Part shown: piece after piece, positions 14,176 through 25,400 of the stretch
Position numbering within the stretch: the stretch's first letter is position 1
How the letters are laid out: each line of letters begins with the position of its first letter
DNA from: Azadirachta indica
Lineage: Eukaryota; Streptophyta; Magnoliopsida; Sapindales; Meliaceae
Length of the DNA: 64,000 nucleotides
Assembly (NCBI GenBank): GCA_022749755.1
Contig: CM040442.1
Location: 11,444,457-11,508,456 of the forward strand
Direction of reading: 5' to 3'
Notes under the pieces: model-generated
What the model was told of the DNA's origin: nothing
Database searches by the model: none
Seen by the model: the letters and a program-made list of their open reading frames with translations, nothing else
Program-made: the position numbers and the translations under genes

Positions 14176-15185
14176 TTACGTAATATAAAAAATTAATAAT
14201 ATTTTTTTAATTAAAAAATATATAAAATTAATATCTATGCATTAGTATTCTTAATAAAAATAAATATTAAAATAAAAATTTAATTATAAAAAATTGACAT
14301 TCTACATTTTTAAATTACTATTGTATACAAATTTTAATAGAAGCATAATAAATATTCATGAAATAGTCATATTTTTACATTAAATAGTTTTAATAATAGT
14401 AAATATATTAAACATAAAATAATTAACTATTAGTAATAACATTTTTATTTTATAATATCTGTAAAAATATTAATATTTGTTGTTATGATTACTATTAAAA
14501 AAATAAATACATAAATTTATTATAAAATAATTACAAATTTAATAATTTGAAAAATAACAAAATCATCAATTAAAAAGAATCATAGGAAAATAGGATAATG
14601 ATTGGAATTTTTATAGTTAAGGGCATGTTGAAAATAAAATTTTCATTAAGTTTGAGTAATATTGTTGTTTTTAAAATACTTTCAATAAACTTTAAAAATT
14701 TTACCCAAATTTAACTATAATTTTATTTTAACATGCCCTTAACTAACTTTAAAAATTCAAATCATTTTCCTATTTTCTTATAATTCTTTTTAATTGATAA
14801 TTTTGTTATTTTTTAAATTATTAAATTTATAATTATTTTATAAAAAAATTTATTTAATTATTTTTAATAGTAATCATCGCAACAAATATTAATATTTTTA
14901 CAGATATTATACGATAAAAAATATTATTATTAACAAATAAGTATTCTATTTTTAATATATTTATTATTATTAAAACTATTAAATACAAAAATATGACTAT
15001 TGCATGAATATTTATTATGTCTCTACTAAAATTTTTATATAATAGTAATATAAAAATGTAGAGTGCCAATTTTTTCATAATTATATTTATATTTTAAATA
15101 TTTATTTTTATTAAGATCACTAATGCATAGATATTAATTTTCTGTATTATTTAATTCAAAAAATGTTATTAATTTTATATATTAC
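14176..15185. repeat. 1 kb imperfect palindrome (foldback-like), copy 1
   Basis: The left arm (14176 to about 14670) is the reverse complement of the right arm (about 14690 to 15185), with the centre near 14680. Examples: GTTAAGGGCATGTT near 14625 pairs with AACATGCCCTTAAC near 14729; the outer ATGCATTAGT near 14237 pairs with ACTAATGCAT near 15119. The arms are AT-rich and differ by scattered substitutions and small indels. No coding capacity. A foldback or MITE-type element is a fair guess. RNA from it would form a long hairpin. Confidence 0.85.
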
Positions 15186-15234
15186 TTAGTTTGAAAAATG
15201 TTATAATGTCCCTTTTAATTCAAAAAAATAGTCT

Positions 15235-17060
15235 CACACTTGAATGTTTGCTTGTCCTCAAGCAAATCAAACCAATATGAAAAAGAGATAAAGAAAAATT
15301 ATCCAAGAAAAAATTTTACTATTGAGATTAATTAACGATTGACCAAACCTTTTGTCAAAGCAATATCACGCCTCATAGATCACGTGTTATACTTATATTA
15401 AGAAACTTCAAAATGCAGTCATTTGTCTTGTAATCTCACTTGAAAAACAAAAAACATTTACTCAGGGGTTCCTTGTTTGTGTGTGAATTGCCACTCACGC
15501 TTGATTGTTCTTTAATTCGAATTAGATTATACTCACAATTAAGCTCAATTTGAATATTTAGGGAACTCCATACACTTAGTCTTCAAGTCACTCTCCACTA
15601 ATGGATTAGGGCATTTGATTAAGGATCTTTAAGACTTTTATGGCTTACAATGATAGGCCAAGGTTAAGGTAGGGGATTTTAGATTCTTTAAGTTCCAGCA
15701 CCCTAATTACCTTAATCCTCCTAGAACCTTTTCTTTGATCCAATGCTACCTTTCTTTGTTCACCTCTCCATTTCCTATCCAACATCTTTTGTGCACGGAG
15801 AATATGCACACTCCCACACTTATTTATTTAGACTTTTTTTTAAAAAAAATTGCCCCACTTTTACCTTTTGATGGGAATTCCCTACACTTACCTAGGTGTG
15901 AGACCTGCACTCAGTAAGAATTTGGTTTTTTTTTTTTTAGCCTTACTCTTTCCTTTTAACGCGAGTTTTCTATGCTTGCCTAGGCATAAGACCCAATTTC
16001 TCGATAAGATAATTGCTTATTTTTCGTACTCTACCTAACCTTCCTTGATTGAATAACTTTAAAAAGGATAGAAGCTCTTAGGGTGCTAAAACAAAGAGCC
16101 ATGAATTTTGGTTTATTTTTACTGTTATGAGGCTAAAACAAAGAAAATTAAGCTCAAAATGGGTGAACTAAGGACTGATTATTTCTAAATTGGCTTGAAA
16201 AGCTCAAACGCTCCAAAAATAGTGTAATTCATTTCCCTAATGAAATATTCCTTATAAATTCACCATAATTGACCATTAAGTAAGTTCTAGAGTTCATTAA
16301 AGCTCAACATCCTCACTATATCACATAAACTTTCTCTAAATTTTCAAACAAATAGCAATTGTGACCCGATGTTCAAAGATTTTTTAGAACTCCTTTAGTA
16401 AAACAAATTTGTTGACAAATCAAAACAAGAACTTAGGACAACATTTATTATTTTTCATGATTTAAGTATTCACAATCACAATAATATCATTGACTTTCCA
16501 TTCAACCGAGACAAAATCAGGCTCATCAAAACAATTCTAATCTCATAAGAGAAAGGTTGTACTTATAAGGGTTAAGAAAATAAAGGACTTCAAATAAACA
16601 AACTCAATATTAACAAACAAACAAATGAAAACTCCTAAAACATGACAAGTATAACTTAAACTGAAAGAGATTTTGTGTGTGATTGGTGGAAAACTCACTA
16701 TATTCAACAAAGCACTTCTAACATTCCTCCTCTCATACTTACTCAAAATAGTTTCCTTGATGTTTAAGTAAAGATAATCAAAGGAAATCATACTTGGCAG
16801 GCTACATATAAAAATATTGCCTCTTATTGCGCGTTGTCATTCTCATTTCCTTGTTGAGGCGGAAATTGTGGAAGTAGTGAAAGTTTTGCATTAGGGTTGA
16901 GGTTCTATAGATAGGAAGCAAATTCGGTGCCATTCTCACTTAAAAATATTGAAATTTATTGGGAGTAATTTTGCAATATATTTAGGAGATAGAGTCATAA
17001 AATGTCAATTTTTGGAGGGGAGTATTAGCGCCAAAAACTAATACATCGTCTTACAGCTAA
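15235..17060 (-). mobile_element. Ty3/gypsy-type internal noncoding region, copy 1
   Basis: On the minus strand this ends with a GCTTGAGGACAAGCAAA motif (plus 15246-15265, itself an 8-bp hairpin) followed by an AAGTGTGAGA stretch, which resembles the conserved region just before the 3' LTR of Athila/Tat-type gypsy elements. At 17029-17041 a TAGCGCCAAAAAC string resembles the reversed primer-binding region of the same group. Two repeats of GCTAAAACAAAG lie near 16086 and 16132. No gag or pol is readable. Family assignment rests on remembered motifs and is moderate. Confidence 0.45.
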
Positions 17061-17526
17061 TATTAAAATGAACACAAATAATAAGAATTAAAGATCAAAT
17101 AGTTCGTTTCTAAACAAAAAACTGTTGGATAATAAAACATATAAATAAAGATCAAATTATTTGTTATGGTTGTAAACGCTCAATCAAACTAAATAATATG
17201 ACAAAATTAAAAATATAGTAAAAAATTAGAGTCCCCAAAGGTTAAATTTCTTGAAGTGGGATTTACATGGCTCCAAAGGCTTTCCGCATAAATTTTTGTT
17301 ACCTGCTTGATACATAAAAGAATTAATTTACACGTTATGCATGCCCATTTAAGGAAAAATTAATATTTCAAATACAGAAACAACGATGAAAAGATTTTGT
17401 GCATAATTGACTTTTACAAATGGATATCTCCTGAGCTATAACTTGCACATCACTTAAAACATGTTTTGATGGTAATCTTAGGATGATTGATTAATTAAGC
17501 TAATTAATATATGTACCATATGTGTG

Positions 17527-17795
17527 TGTATATATAGGAGACAATAAAAAATCTCGTATTTTACGCATATATTTACATGCATTTATAAACCGTTGAATTC
17601 ATACACTTTCAACGGTTAATATTAAATTTGACATATGTATTAATTATAATATATTAATTATACATTAATTATATGTGTTTAATCTCAACTGTTAAAAGTA
17701 TATAAATCTAACAATATATAAAATAAATAAAATAAATATAAACATATGTATATAAATATGCAACTGCCGATCTGTCCCTTATATATATATATATA
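17527..17795. mobile_element. MITE set in TA microsatellite, copy 1
   Basis: The segment starts near TATATATAGGAGACA and ends near GATCTGTCCCTTATATA, short inverted ends lying in TA-repeat DNA. Its core (AACGGTTAATATTAAATTTG then ACATATGTATTAATTA) closely resembles the core of the element in terpene synthase intron 6 (near 46783), so both belong to one family. No coding capacity. Confidence 0.55.
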
Positions 17796-17870
17796 TGTAC
17801 ACATATATATATACATATACACACATATATATATACATACACGCACATATATATATACATACATGTATAT
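17779..17870. repeat. TA/TACA microsatellite, copy 1
   Basis: Alternating TA, with ACACATATA and ACATACA variants. The repeat number differs from the counterpart at 54536-54640, as expected for a fast-changing simple repeat. Confidence 0.85.
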
Positions 17871-18074
17871 GATTCAAATTTTATTTATTTATTTTGCAAA
17901 GGAAAATGAGTCGGTTTTGAATGTATATATTCTTCTACGTACAATTTGTGTATGAACAGTGAAAAGCTTTAAGGAAGAAGCAACAAAAAGCGTATTACTA
18001 TAGTTGAAGGAGTCTCAAACATGAACATGAAATTCATGAAAAAAGTAATTTTTCAAGTGATTGTATATGCACAG

Positions 18075-18749
18075 TTAATTAATTAGCATACCTTCAAATG
18101 TCGTCGCATTGAAATTACTTAAGCTAGCCGGAATCCGACCTTCTAATTGGTTGTAAGACAGATTAAGCAGAGTAAGCTGCGCCTTTGGGAAATTCGGTAT
18201 CTTGCCTTCAAATTGGTTTCCTTCAAGGCTTAACTCTAACAGTTTCTGCAATGCAGTGAGCGATTCTGGAATTTTGCCTGTGAATTCGTTTCTTCCGAGA
18301 TGAACTTTCTTCAATGAATTCATACCAGCAAATGCGTCAGCAGGAATTTGGCCAGAGAATTTGTTATATGACAAATAAAAAGCTCTTAAGAAAGTAAGTT
18401 TGTTGACGCTAGGCATTGGACCATCAAAGCTGTTGTTCATAAAGTTCAATGAACGCAATCTCGGCAACTGGGCAAGTGTACCTGTGTCAATAATGCCCAT
18501 TAGACTCATGTTCTCTAATCTGAGTCCAGTGACAATGCCGCCGGAGCAACGCAAACCGTTCCAGTTTGGAGTGTTACCATTGCATGGATCGGTGGAAACA
18601 TCCCAGCCGGAAAGTGTAGATTCATTTGATGATAATAAAGAGCTCTTGAACTTGATCAGTATTTGAGCTTCTGATTCTGATGCACCAACATAACATGCTA
18701 ACAAAAACTTCATAAAAACAACCCAGCATATTGCTAGCTTTTTAGCCAT
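18075..18749 (-). CDS. Pollen-receptor-kinase-like LRR ectodomain, exon 1 only (copy 1)
   Basis: PRK-type proteins are plasma-membrane receptor kinases with a short LRR ectodomain, one membrane span and a kinase or pseudokinase domain. Here 224 residues are open from the ATG at 18749. They comprise a hydrophobic signal peptide (residues 1 to about 24), an LRR N-terminal domain with WNGLRC and paired Cys, and about five LRRs (LRSLNFMNNSFDG, KKVHLGRNEFTGKIP, LLELSLEGNQFEGKIP, LTLLNLSYNQLEGRIP). The frame runs to NATTFEG, where a donor (GAAG then GTATGC) matches the usual PRK exon 1 end; read-through adds only MLIN and a stop. I chose this Met over one 41 codons upstream because the signal peptide begins right after it. 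No membrane span or kinase exon is recognisable between here and 11894, so the gene looks truncated, though a secreted LRR protein is possible. Confidence 0.8.
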   Translation of the reverse strand: MAKKLAICWVVFMKFLLACYVGASESEAQILIKFKSSLLSSNESTLSGWDVSTDPCNGNTPNWNGLRCSGGIVTGLRLENMSLMGIIDTGTLAQLPRLRSLNFMNNSFDGPMPSVNKLTFLRAFYLSYNKFSGQIPADAFAGMNSLKKVHLGRNEFTGKIPESLTALQKLLELSLEGNQFEGKIPNFPKAQLTLLNLSYNQLEGRIPASLSNFNATTFEGMLIN

Positions 18750-20330
18750 GGAGGTAAAAGCTGGAAATTGGGTTGATGATAGTGAAAATAATGAGAAGAC
18801 CAATAACTGATAAAGAATTTGAATGAAGGAATGGAAACAAAAGGGAGAAAAGAGAAATGGTGGGATTAACAAAGTCTTCCTAATGTTAATGGAGGTAGCT
18901 AGCTAGCTAGGCCTGGCCGGCATGATCGCTTGCTATTAATTGGTTGATTTCTTACTATCCCTTTTCTCTTGTAAATATTTTCTTGCTTAATTCGCATGTT
19001 GTTGTGTCGTGATATGAATGATACGTCATGTCGTCAATTTCAAATATTATATACTTTTGTTCTTGTTAAGAACGACGCCTCAGCCGTCAGTGCTGTAACC
19101 GCAAACACAGTGTGAACAAAGGAGTAAGCAATGCAATGCAATGCAATGTATTTGTAATGTGTCCAAGTTCAGCAGGCAGCCTTGCAAAAATGAGTAAGCC
19201 AGGTCAGAGTTTTTATTAATCTGCATGGAATAATGAAATGCAATGTATTTTGTCATCCATGGTTGAGGATTTCAGTATAATGGAGCTTATTAAATGAAAT
19301 TACATTGTTATATTTTTTATAGATTAGAATTTAAAATTACAAGTGAACAGAAAAATGAAATTTTAGGTTTAAAAAAAATGTAATTTGGTATTTATTTACG
19401 TGAATACCAAACAAAACAAAAGTCATGATATTAGAAGGAAAAATAATGATATATATAGGAGAGAAAGTAGGGATAAAATTACTTAATGAGTTAATTTCTA
19501 ATTTAATTTTGTTGTTTAACTATGATTTAATTTATGATATGATCCCTTATTTGTTTCACAATGTAAGGAAGTTCCAATTTTTCATACATTAAATAAGTAA
19601 CAAGAATATAGAATGATTAATAATTTTGTAATCTCTGATCAAATGCAAACCTATTAATATACTATTTCTGGTTAGTATAAAGATATTAATTATCCTAAGT
19701 AATACTAGAATCTTATAACTTGTATGACAAATTTTATAATTTTTAAAAATGATTAATTACTTTAACTCACTATTCAATTGATAAAAATTTCATTACCACA
19801 TCTTAGGATAAGTATTGCCATATAACTTGGGAAGATTCAACTTTCTCATACAATATCTCCAATTGTTAACACTAATTTATTTTCTTTTGTATTTTTGAAA
19901 GAAATTGAGACATTTTTAGTACAAAACCTATTTTGAAATATAACATGATGAATCCATATGACAATAATTTGTTTGAGTGTTTAAAAATAGATAACCTCAG
20001 TGGTTCATAAAGTGAAATATAATATTTTTTCAAAATAAAAAATAGACTTTGATAATATTTGTTATAAGTTAAATTCTAGCAATAAGAACAATAAACATGT
20101 GAAATACAAATATTTAAAAAAATAAAATTTTAATATTTTATTTATTAATATTGTAAATATTTATGGGCTAAAGAATTTTATGCAATGGTACGTATATTGA
20201 ATTTTGAAATTTGAATTCTAGTATTTAAATTGTAGTAATGCTTTCGATTATTCATATTTTCTTATAAAACAGGCATGATTTCGGATTGATTTGAAGTTTA
20301 ACTGGTTCAATTTAAATTATTATTTTTTGA
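18750..20330. other. 5' flank of the LRR exon and AT-rich spacer, copy 1
   Basis: Holds a GCTAGCTAGCTAG run near 18897 and a short tandem GCAAT repeat near 19130-19147. The rest is AT-rich with no gene seen. It is nearly identical to 55517-57080 in copy 2, with one short deletion there near 56301. Confidence 0.5.
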
Positions 20331-20334
20331 TTTT

Positions 20335-21290
20335 TATAGTGTATGATTGATGCCTGCAAGTACACGGATCGTAATAAGTAATATAGTATAAGAAAGATGT
20401 TGAACTTACAAGGAATGCAATGTATTAAGCACCAAAGATAATTAATTCTAAATTTATCCGAAGAAATCGATTGTTAATTTGAGTGAGAAAATAAAATAAA
20501 TAAAAATTAACTACTTAATAAACTAATTAAAAGATTAAATTAATAGAAAGTTTAGGGCGAATGATTTCATCTTAATTAGTAACATCCATTTGTTCACTTG
20601 ACATTATTCTAATTTAATACCAATATTGCCAGTTAGTTATCCTCTCTTATTAGACAGTCTCTCTTGAAATCAATTAAAATTATTCTACACCTAAAAATTT
20701 ACTATATTTCTATGTAAATTTGATTAAGTGAGAGCACATTAAAATTAATGATAATTTTGAATTAAACTGTATAAATCATATTAATATATCTATGTCTAAC
20801 ATATAATTTATGGCATTCATCATACGATTTAAATATGATAATTATCTTTCAACTCATATTATGCTACAGTTTATTTAAAAATTGGCCAGATATTCAAAAG
20901 TATTAAATATTATGATAAATGCTCAATACTATGAAATAAATCATAAATAATTTAATATCAAAAAATGAATGCTTCTAACGAATTAAATCATTACCCTAGA
21001 AAATAAATCTAGTTATACATGAAATAGAATTCAAGTTTAATTATGATAAATTCAATAATCAAATACATAATCTTAGTCAACATAAAAATTATTCAATTTA
21101 AGATGAAATTAAAAAGAGAGAGAGAAAACTAGATAAAAAGAGCTTGAATTCCTAAGACTTGATGAAAATCTCCTAATCTCTTGATGAAATCCCCCTTTTT
21201 CTTATTGATTTTTCCTTCTCTCTCTATAGCAAAATTCCTCTCACTTTTCCTAATTTTCTCTAAAACTCTATTTCCTAAAATTAGCTAAGG
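20335..21290. mobile_element. LTR-like block, copy 1
   Basis: The GCAAGTACACGGATCG string at 20355 followed by AAGTAATATAGTA resembles a motif common in LTRs of plant Ty3/gypsy elements. The following 900 bases have no open frame. It may be an LTR fragment; there is no second LTR to prove it. Confidence 0.35.
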
Positions 21291-21449
21291 CCGCTAATTA
21301 TTGGAAAAACATGAAAACCTATGATACTTTGAAGGGAAAGTGTCCTAAACCCCCCTCAAGTTTTATTTAATTACCCATCACATCCTTGAGGTTTAAAAAA
21401 TATCCCATTAAATCCTATTGTTACATAATATAATAGAAAAATTCATCTT

Positions 21450-22406
21450 TTACCATAAGGGAACATTACAACCTCCCCTTGTTATATTGATGCTTATTTG
21501 ATTTTCCCTTAATTAGATTAAAATTTACAAAAATCCCCCCGCCATCAATTTCGTAACAGAAAAAGTTAATTTTTAAAGGATAAAATAGACTTTATATAGG
21601 AGACAAAAGTGACAATACATCTAACAAGGGTTTTACTTATAAAAAATTTAAATAAATTAATTTGTTTTGTAATTAAAATAATTTAAAAATTAAATAAATT
21701 AAAATAGAAAAACCCTAGATCTAACTTTTCCTTCTCTGCCTCTCCCCCCTCTACTCTCCTCGTCCATCTCTTCTTTTCTCTTTCTCCTTCTCCTTGTCTT
21801 CTTCACCTCTCTTCCCTCTCTTTCTCCTTTTTTTCCTATTGTTGCTCTCTCACCCCTTTCTTTTTCTTCTCCTTTTACTTCTATTGTCAACCTCTCACCC
21901 CTCTTTGTTCAACCTTTACCATGTCTACCACCTCAACCATCCGCCTCCATCATGCATTTCGCCACCATCATCAAACCTCGCATTCTAGCTGCTTTTGAGC
22001 CTAGGTTCACCACCACCATCAAGGCTCTATTTATAGGCCTTGCCACAAATTTATTCAAGAAAAAGAGTTCTTATTTTTTTAGTTGTTCTTTTTGCTTTAC
22101 TTTGTTTTGCTTTGTTGATAATATGATAAGCTTGCTATTGAGAATTTTTAATAAACCTAGTAATCGAGATTTTGTGTATTTTAATTCAAGATGTAATTTA
22201 AAATTTTGTGTATAATAAATTGAAATTTTGTGTATTAGTTGATTCAGTTTTTTTCTTTGAAATTTGTTCATAAAAATTTAATTGTCTCAATTCACTAAGA
22301 ATCTGGCAAGTTAAAATCATGATTAATCATTACGTTTTAGTCTAAAAAATTTTATGCATTTTTATAAATTAAGTAACGTTTATATTAACAATATAATAAT
22401 ATAAAA
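21450..22406. mobile_element. Left half of a TIR transposon with gene-like CT-rich insert, cut by a deletion (copy 1)
   Basis: The left terminal inverted repeat (about 21450-21570) and the interior are present, but the right end seen in copy 2 (59896-60022) is missing. The interior has a CT-rich leader (21718-21900) followed by GC-richer sequence, and an 87-residue open frame at 21952-22215 that is also open in copy 2 with two residue changes. No known domain is visible in that frame, so I do not call a gene. Confidence 0.6.
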
Positions 22407-22421
22407 GTTAAGGGTGATGCT
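22407..22421. other. Deletion scar with about 15 bases of filler
   Basis: Between the shared ATAATATAAAA and the shared TCTTTGAAAATAG, copy 1 has a short unmatched string (TTAAGGGTGATGCT) where copy 2 has about 2.8 kb (59178-61978). This looks like an end-joining repair junction. Confidence 0.65.
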
Positions 22422-25400
22422 TCTTTGAAAATAGTTATGACATTAGTTAATTTTTTTGGTAAAGGACAACTGCATAAAATTATTAATATTTTCAATAATA
22501 ATTATTAATATAACAACAATAAAATTATTTAAAATAATAATATATAATAATAATAATAATAATAATAATTTATGGTTGGTTCACAATCTATGATTTGTCC
22601 TATTATAGTTAAGAATCTAAATCTGTCTCAACAGATGCTCGTAGAGATAGTATATGAGCAATAAGATTTCTTTTTGAAAGTAGTTGATGTCAAGGGGGTG
22701 ATGAATTATCGAATGACAAGATTGGGCATACTTTGACATTGAGGAAAACTATGATATAACAAGGGAGCAAATACTTATATCACATGTTAATTTTTTCTTT
22801 AGCAAACTGTAAAAGAAGCGCTTGAATTTCAAACGCAAATAAGGTTAGTTTATTTTTTGACTTATTTGTTACCTATTTTATTTATAGTTCCTTTTACTAG
22901 TAACTCGTTTGTGTTAGTAGCTTGAAGTTATTGGTGCAATTGAATCTAATTTGTTATTAGTAGCATAATTAATTTCCTACTCTAACTAAAGCTGTAGGGG
23001 AATATTTTCGAATGCAAACCAATCTAGAAGGTGAATTTATGTTCGCATGCATCTTAATGCATACTCTTGTGAGTTGCTAGCTAGTTTGGTTTCTATTACC
23101 AATTGGATTTCGTGTTGTATTACTACTGACACATCATTAGTGGATCATTATCTAGACTTTTTTTTTCTATTAGTTTGTGTTTGAAAATTTGCAATGATAA
23201 GGTTCTTTAATTTACATTGTATTTCTATTTGTAATCCATGTCTTAGACTCATATGATACTTTTTAAACTATTAATAATAAAATATTTATATATATTTAAT
23301 ATATATAAATATATACTGGTAATTTGATTTTTTTAATTGAAGATCATTATAGTGATCAAATTTTATTTATTATTTTAAGAATTATATCTTTGAAGATTTT
23401 AATTAATAATTGTAAAAACTGTATTCCTAAAAGATTATTTTCTTATAAAATTTTAACACCGGTTAAATATTATGCTCTTATAAATAATATTAGCCGCGTA
23501 TTATGGCAAACTAAAAAGAATACTTCAAATAGAGACATAAAAATAAAATAAAATAGAATAAAATCTACAAAAATCTACAATTATATAGATTTATTGCAGT
23601 TGAAAACAATTAAATTATTTTTAATTTTTGTAGTAATAAAATTAATAATATATATTTTACCTCTCCCACGTGGCACATGCTACTACTCCCATTGGACTAG
23701 GAGTTATGGTGCATATATGATATATTTTTTAAAAAACTAGTTGTAACTCCTCCAATAATTCTAACTTAAAAAAAAAAAATTCTGATACTTATATATTAAA
23801 ATAATAACAAATAATATATTTTTGAAAACCAAATTTCAAAGCCATATTTGGTAAGAATAAGTAAGAGCAGACAAGATTGATCAAAGTTTTAAGTATTTTT
23901 TCACAAATGTAGAAAGCAAAAATCTATTAGCACCGTTGATTGATAAATAACACATAGTTTATGAAGAACAGACATATGTACTTGATCGTGCATGTGAGAA
24001 ACTCATGGTTGATAATTTTTTCACTTTATATCCCTAATTAAATAACACAGCTTTTTTTCCTTTTCATTTTTCCTTAACAATAAGAGAAGCTTTTCTACCT
24101 TTTTTCTCGAAATTAAGTGATCCATTACTAATTGAATAAGTGCAATGAATAATTTTTTCGTTAAAAAATTCAAAATAAATTGTCAATTCACTCATGAATA
24201 AAAATAGTGAGAAGCAAAATAATAGTGAAATAATATATTTATGATCAAATCTTTAATAATACTTTAAAACTGAGGACTTTCAGTTTCAGATTAAAAATAT
24301 ATAGAAAATGATTTCATTAAAATTTTTTTTGCAGAATTTAAATTGCTTAATTTTTTTTAAAGAATATAAAATTGTGATGAATATTTTTATAATATCTATT
24401 TTACTAGGAATATAATTTAATCCAACTTAAAAAATGATGTAATTTAATTTGATGTTATTGAATTAAAAAAGATAATAAATTATCTAATTCAAACAAAAAA
24501 GACAATTTAATCTAATTTTTCAATTAAATTAACTAATAGCTTCGTGAAGACAGAGAAAGAGAGAGAAAAAAAAAGTGCTAGAGTTTGACATTGGAGCCAT
24601 ATTTTCCCTTTAATTATCATTAATTCGTTATATATTTGATGTAGGAAGTAGTTAATTAAATATAAGGATTAAAAAAGAAAGTTGCAAGTTGCAGTAAGCT
24701 CTAACTTGTTATCATGATAATATGTCACTACCCACGATTACACAACCAAAAACATTCTTAAATAATTATTTCGAGATTCAAAAGGAGAAAAAATAACTTT
24801 ATTATAAGACTACAAACAACCTAAACAACATTTCATGAACAAAATCCTGTCTTCATCGCTAAGCAATACAGCAGCTAAAATAATAGTAATTGAAACAAAA
24901 AAAAACCAAAATAATATTGTAATTAATTTAAGGTTAGCTCAATTTATATACTTCCTGAATATGATTCTTTTTGTAAATAAGAAATACAAAAAATTAAAAA
25001 AAAATAGGTGTATATTTTAAAAAAATTTGAAAATAGTTATTGACTTTATTCTATTTTTTAGTTCAAAATTAAATAAAAAAGTCTTTTTCTTAATTTTTAC
25101 TTATGTTCATTCTAATTAAATTCAAATTTTATTTTCTTATTATCTTACAATGTATTTTAATTTGCAAATTCTATATTTATAACATTTTATATTATCTTTT
25201 TAATTTTTAAATAATTTTCTTTCTAATGCTTATACCATCCTTTTAATTAATTATAATGTTTACTTACATAAAAATTTAGTCGTTTGATTTTTCTTTACTC
25301 ATTCATTATCTTTCTCATGCTTATTGCTTGTTCATGTTATATATTTTTTTTTCAATTTTATTTTATTGTATGAATCGTTAATGTGTAAAATATTTCATTA

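Larger units (their letters stand above)
14176..24465. repeat. Segmental duplication, copy 1 (part that can be compared in this window)
   Basis: From 14176 onward the sequence matches the block that starts at 50925, in the same order and orientation and with only scattered substitutions, up to the window end. Position 24465 is simply the counterpart of base 64000, so the true homology may go on. Landmarks are the palindrome, the gypsy-type noncoding region, the LRR exon, the LTR-like block and the TIR element. Copy 1 lacks 2.8 kb present in copy 2 (at 22407-22421). The left edge at 14176 is sharp. Confidence 0.95.

Noticed and set aside
16543..16791. 82-residue minus-strand frame, identical in copy 2 (53298-53546)
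   Set aside because: Identity is explained by the recent duplication; it lies in a gypsy-type noncoding region and has no known domain.
18750..18872. Upstream in-frame Met giving a 265-residue LRR protein
   Set aside because: The Met at 18749 is followed directly by a normal signal peptide; the extra 41 residues look like translated 5' UTR.
23324..23551. 75-residue plus-strand frame also present in copy 2
   Set aside because: AT-rich, no domain, and a one-base indel changes its end in copy 2.
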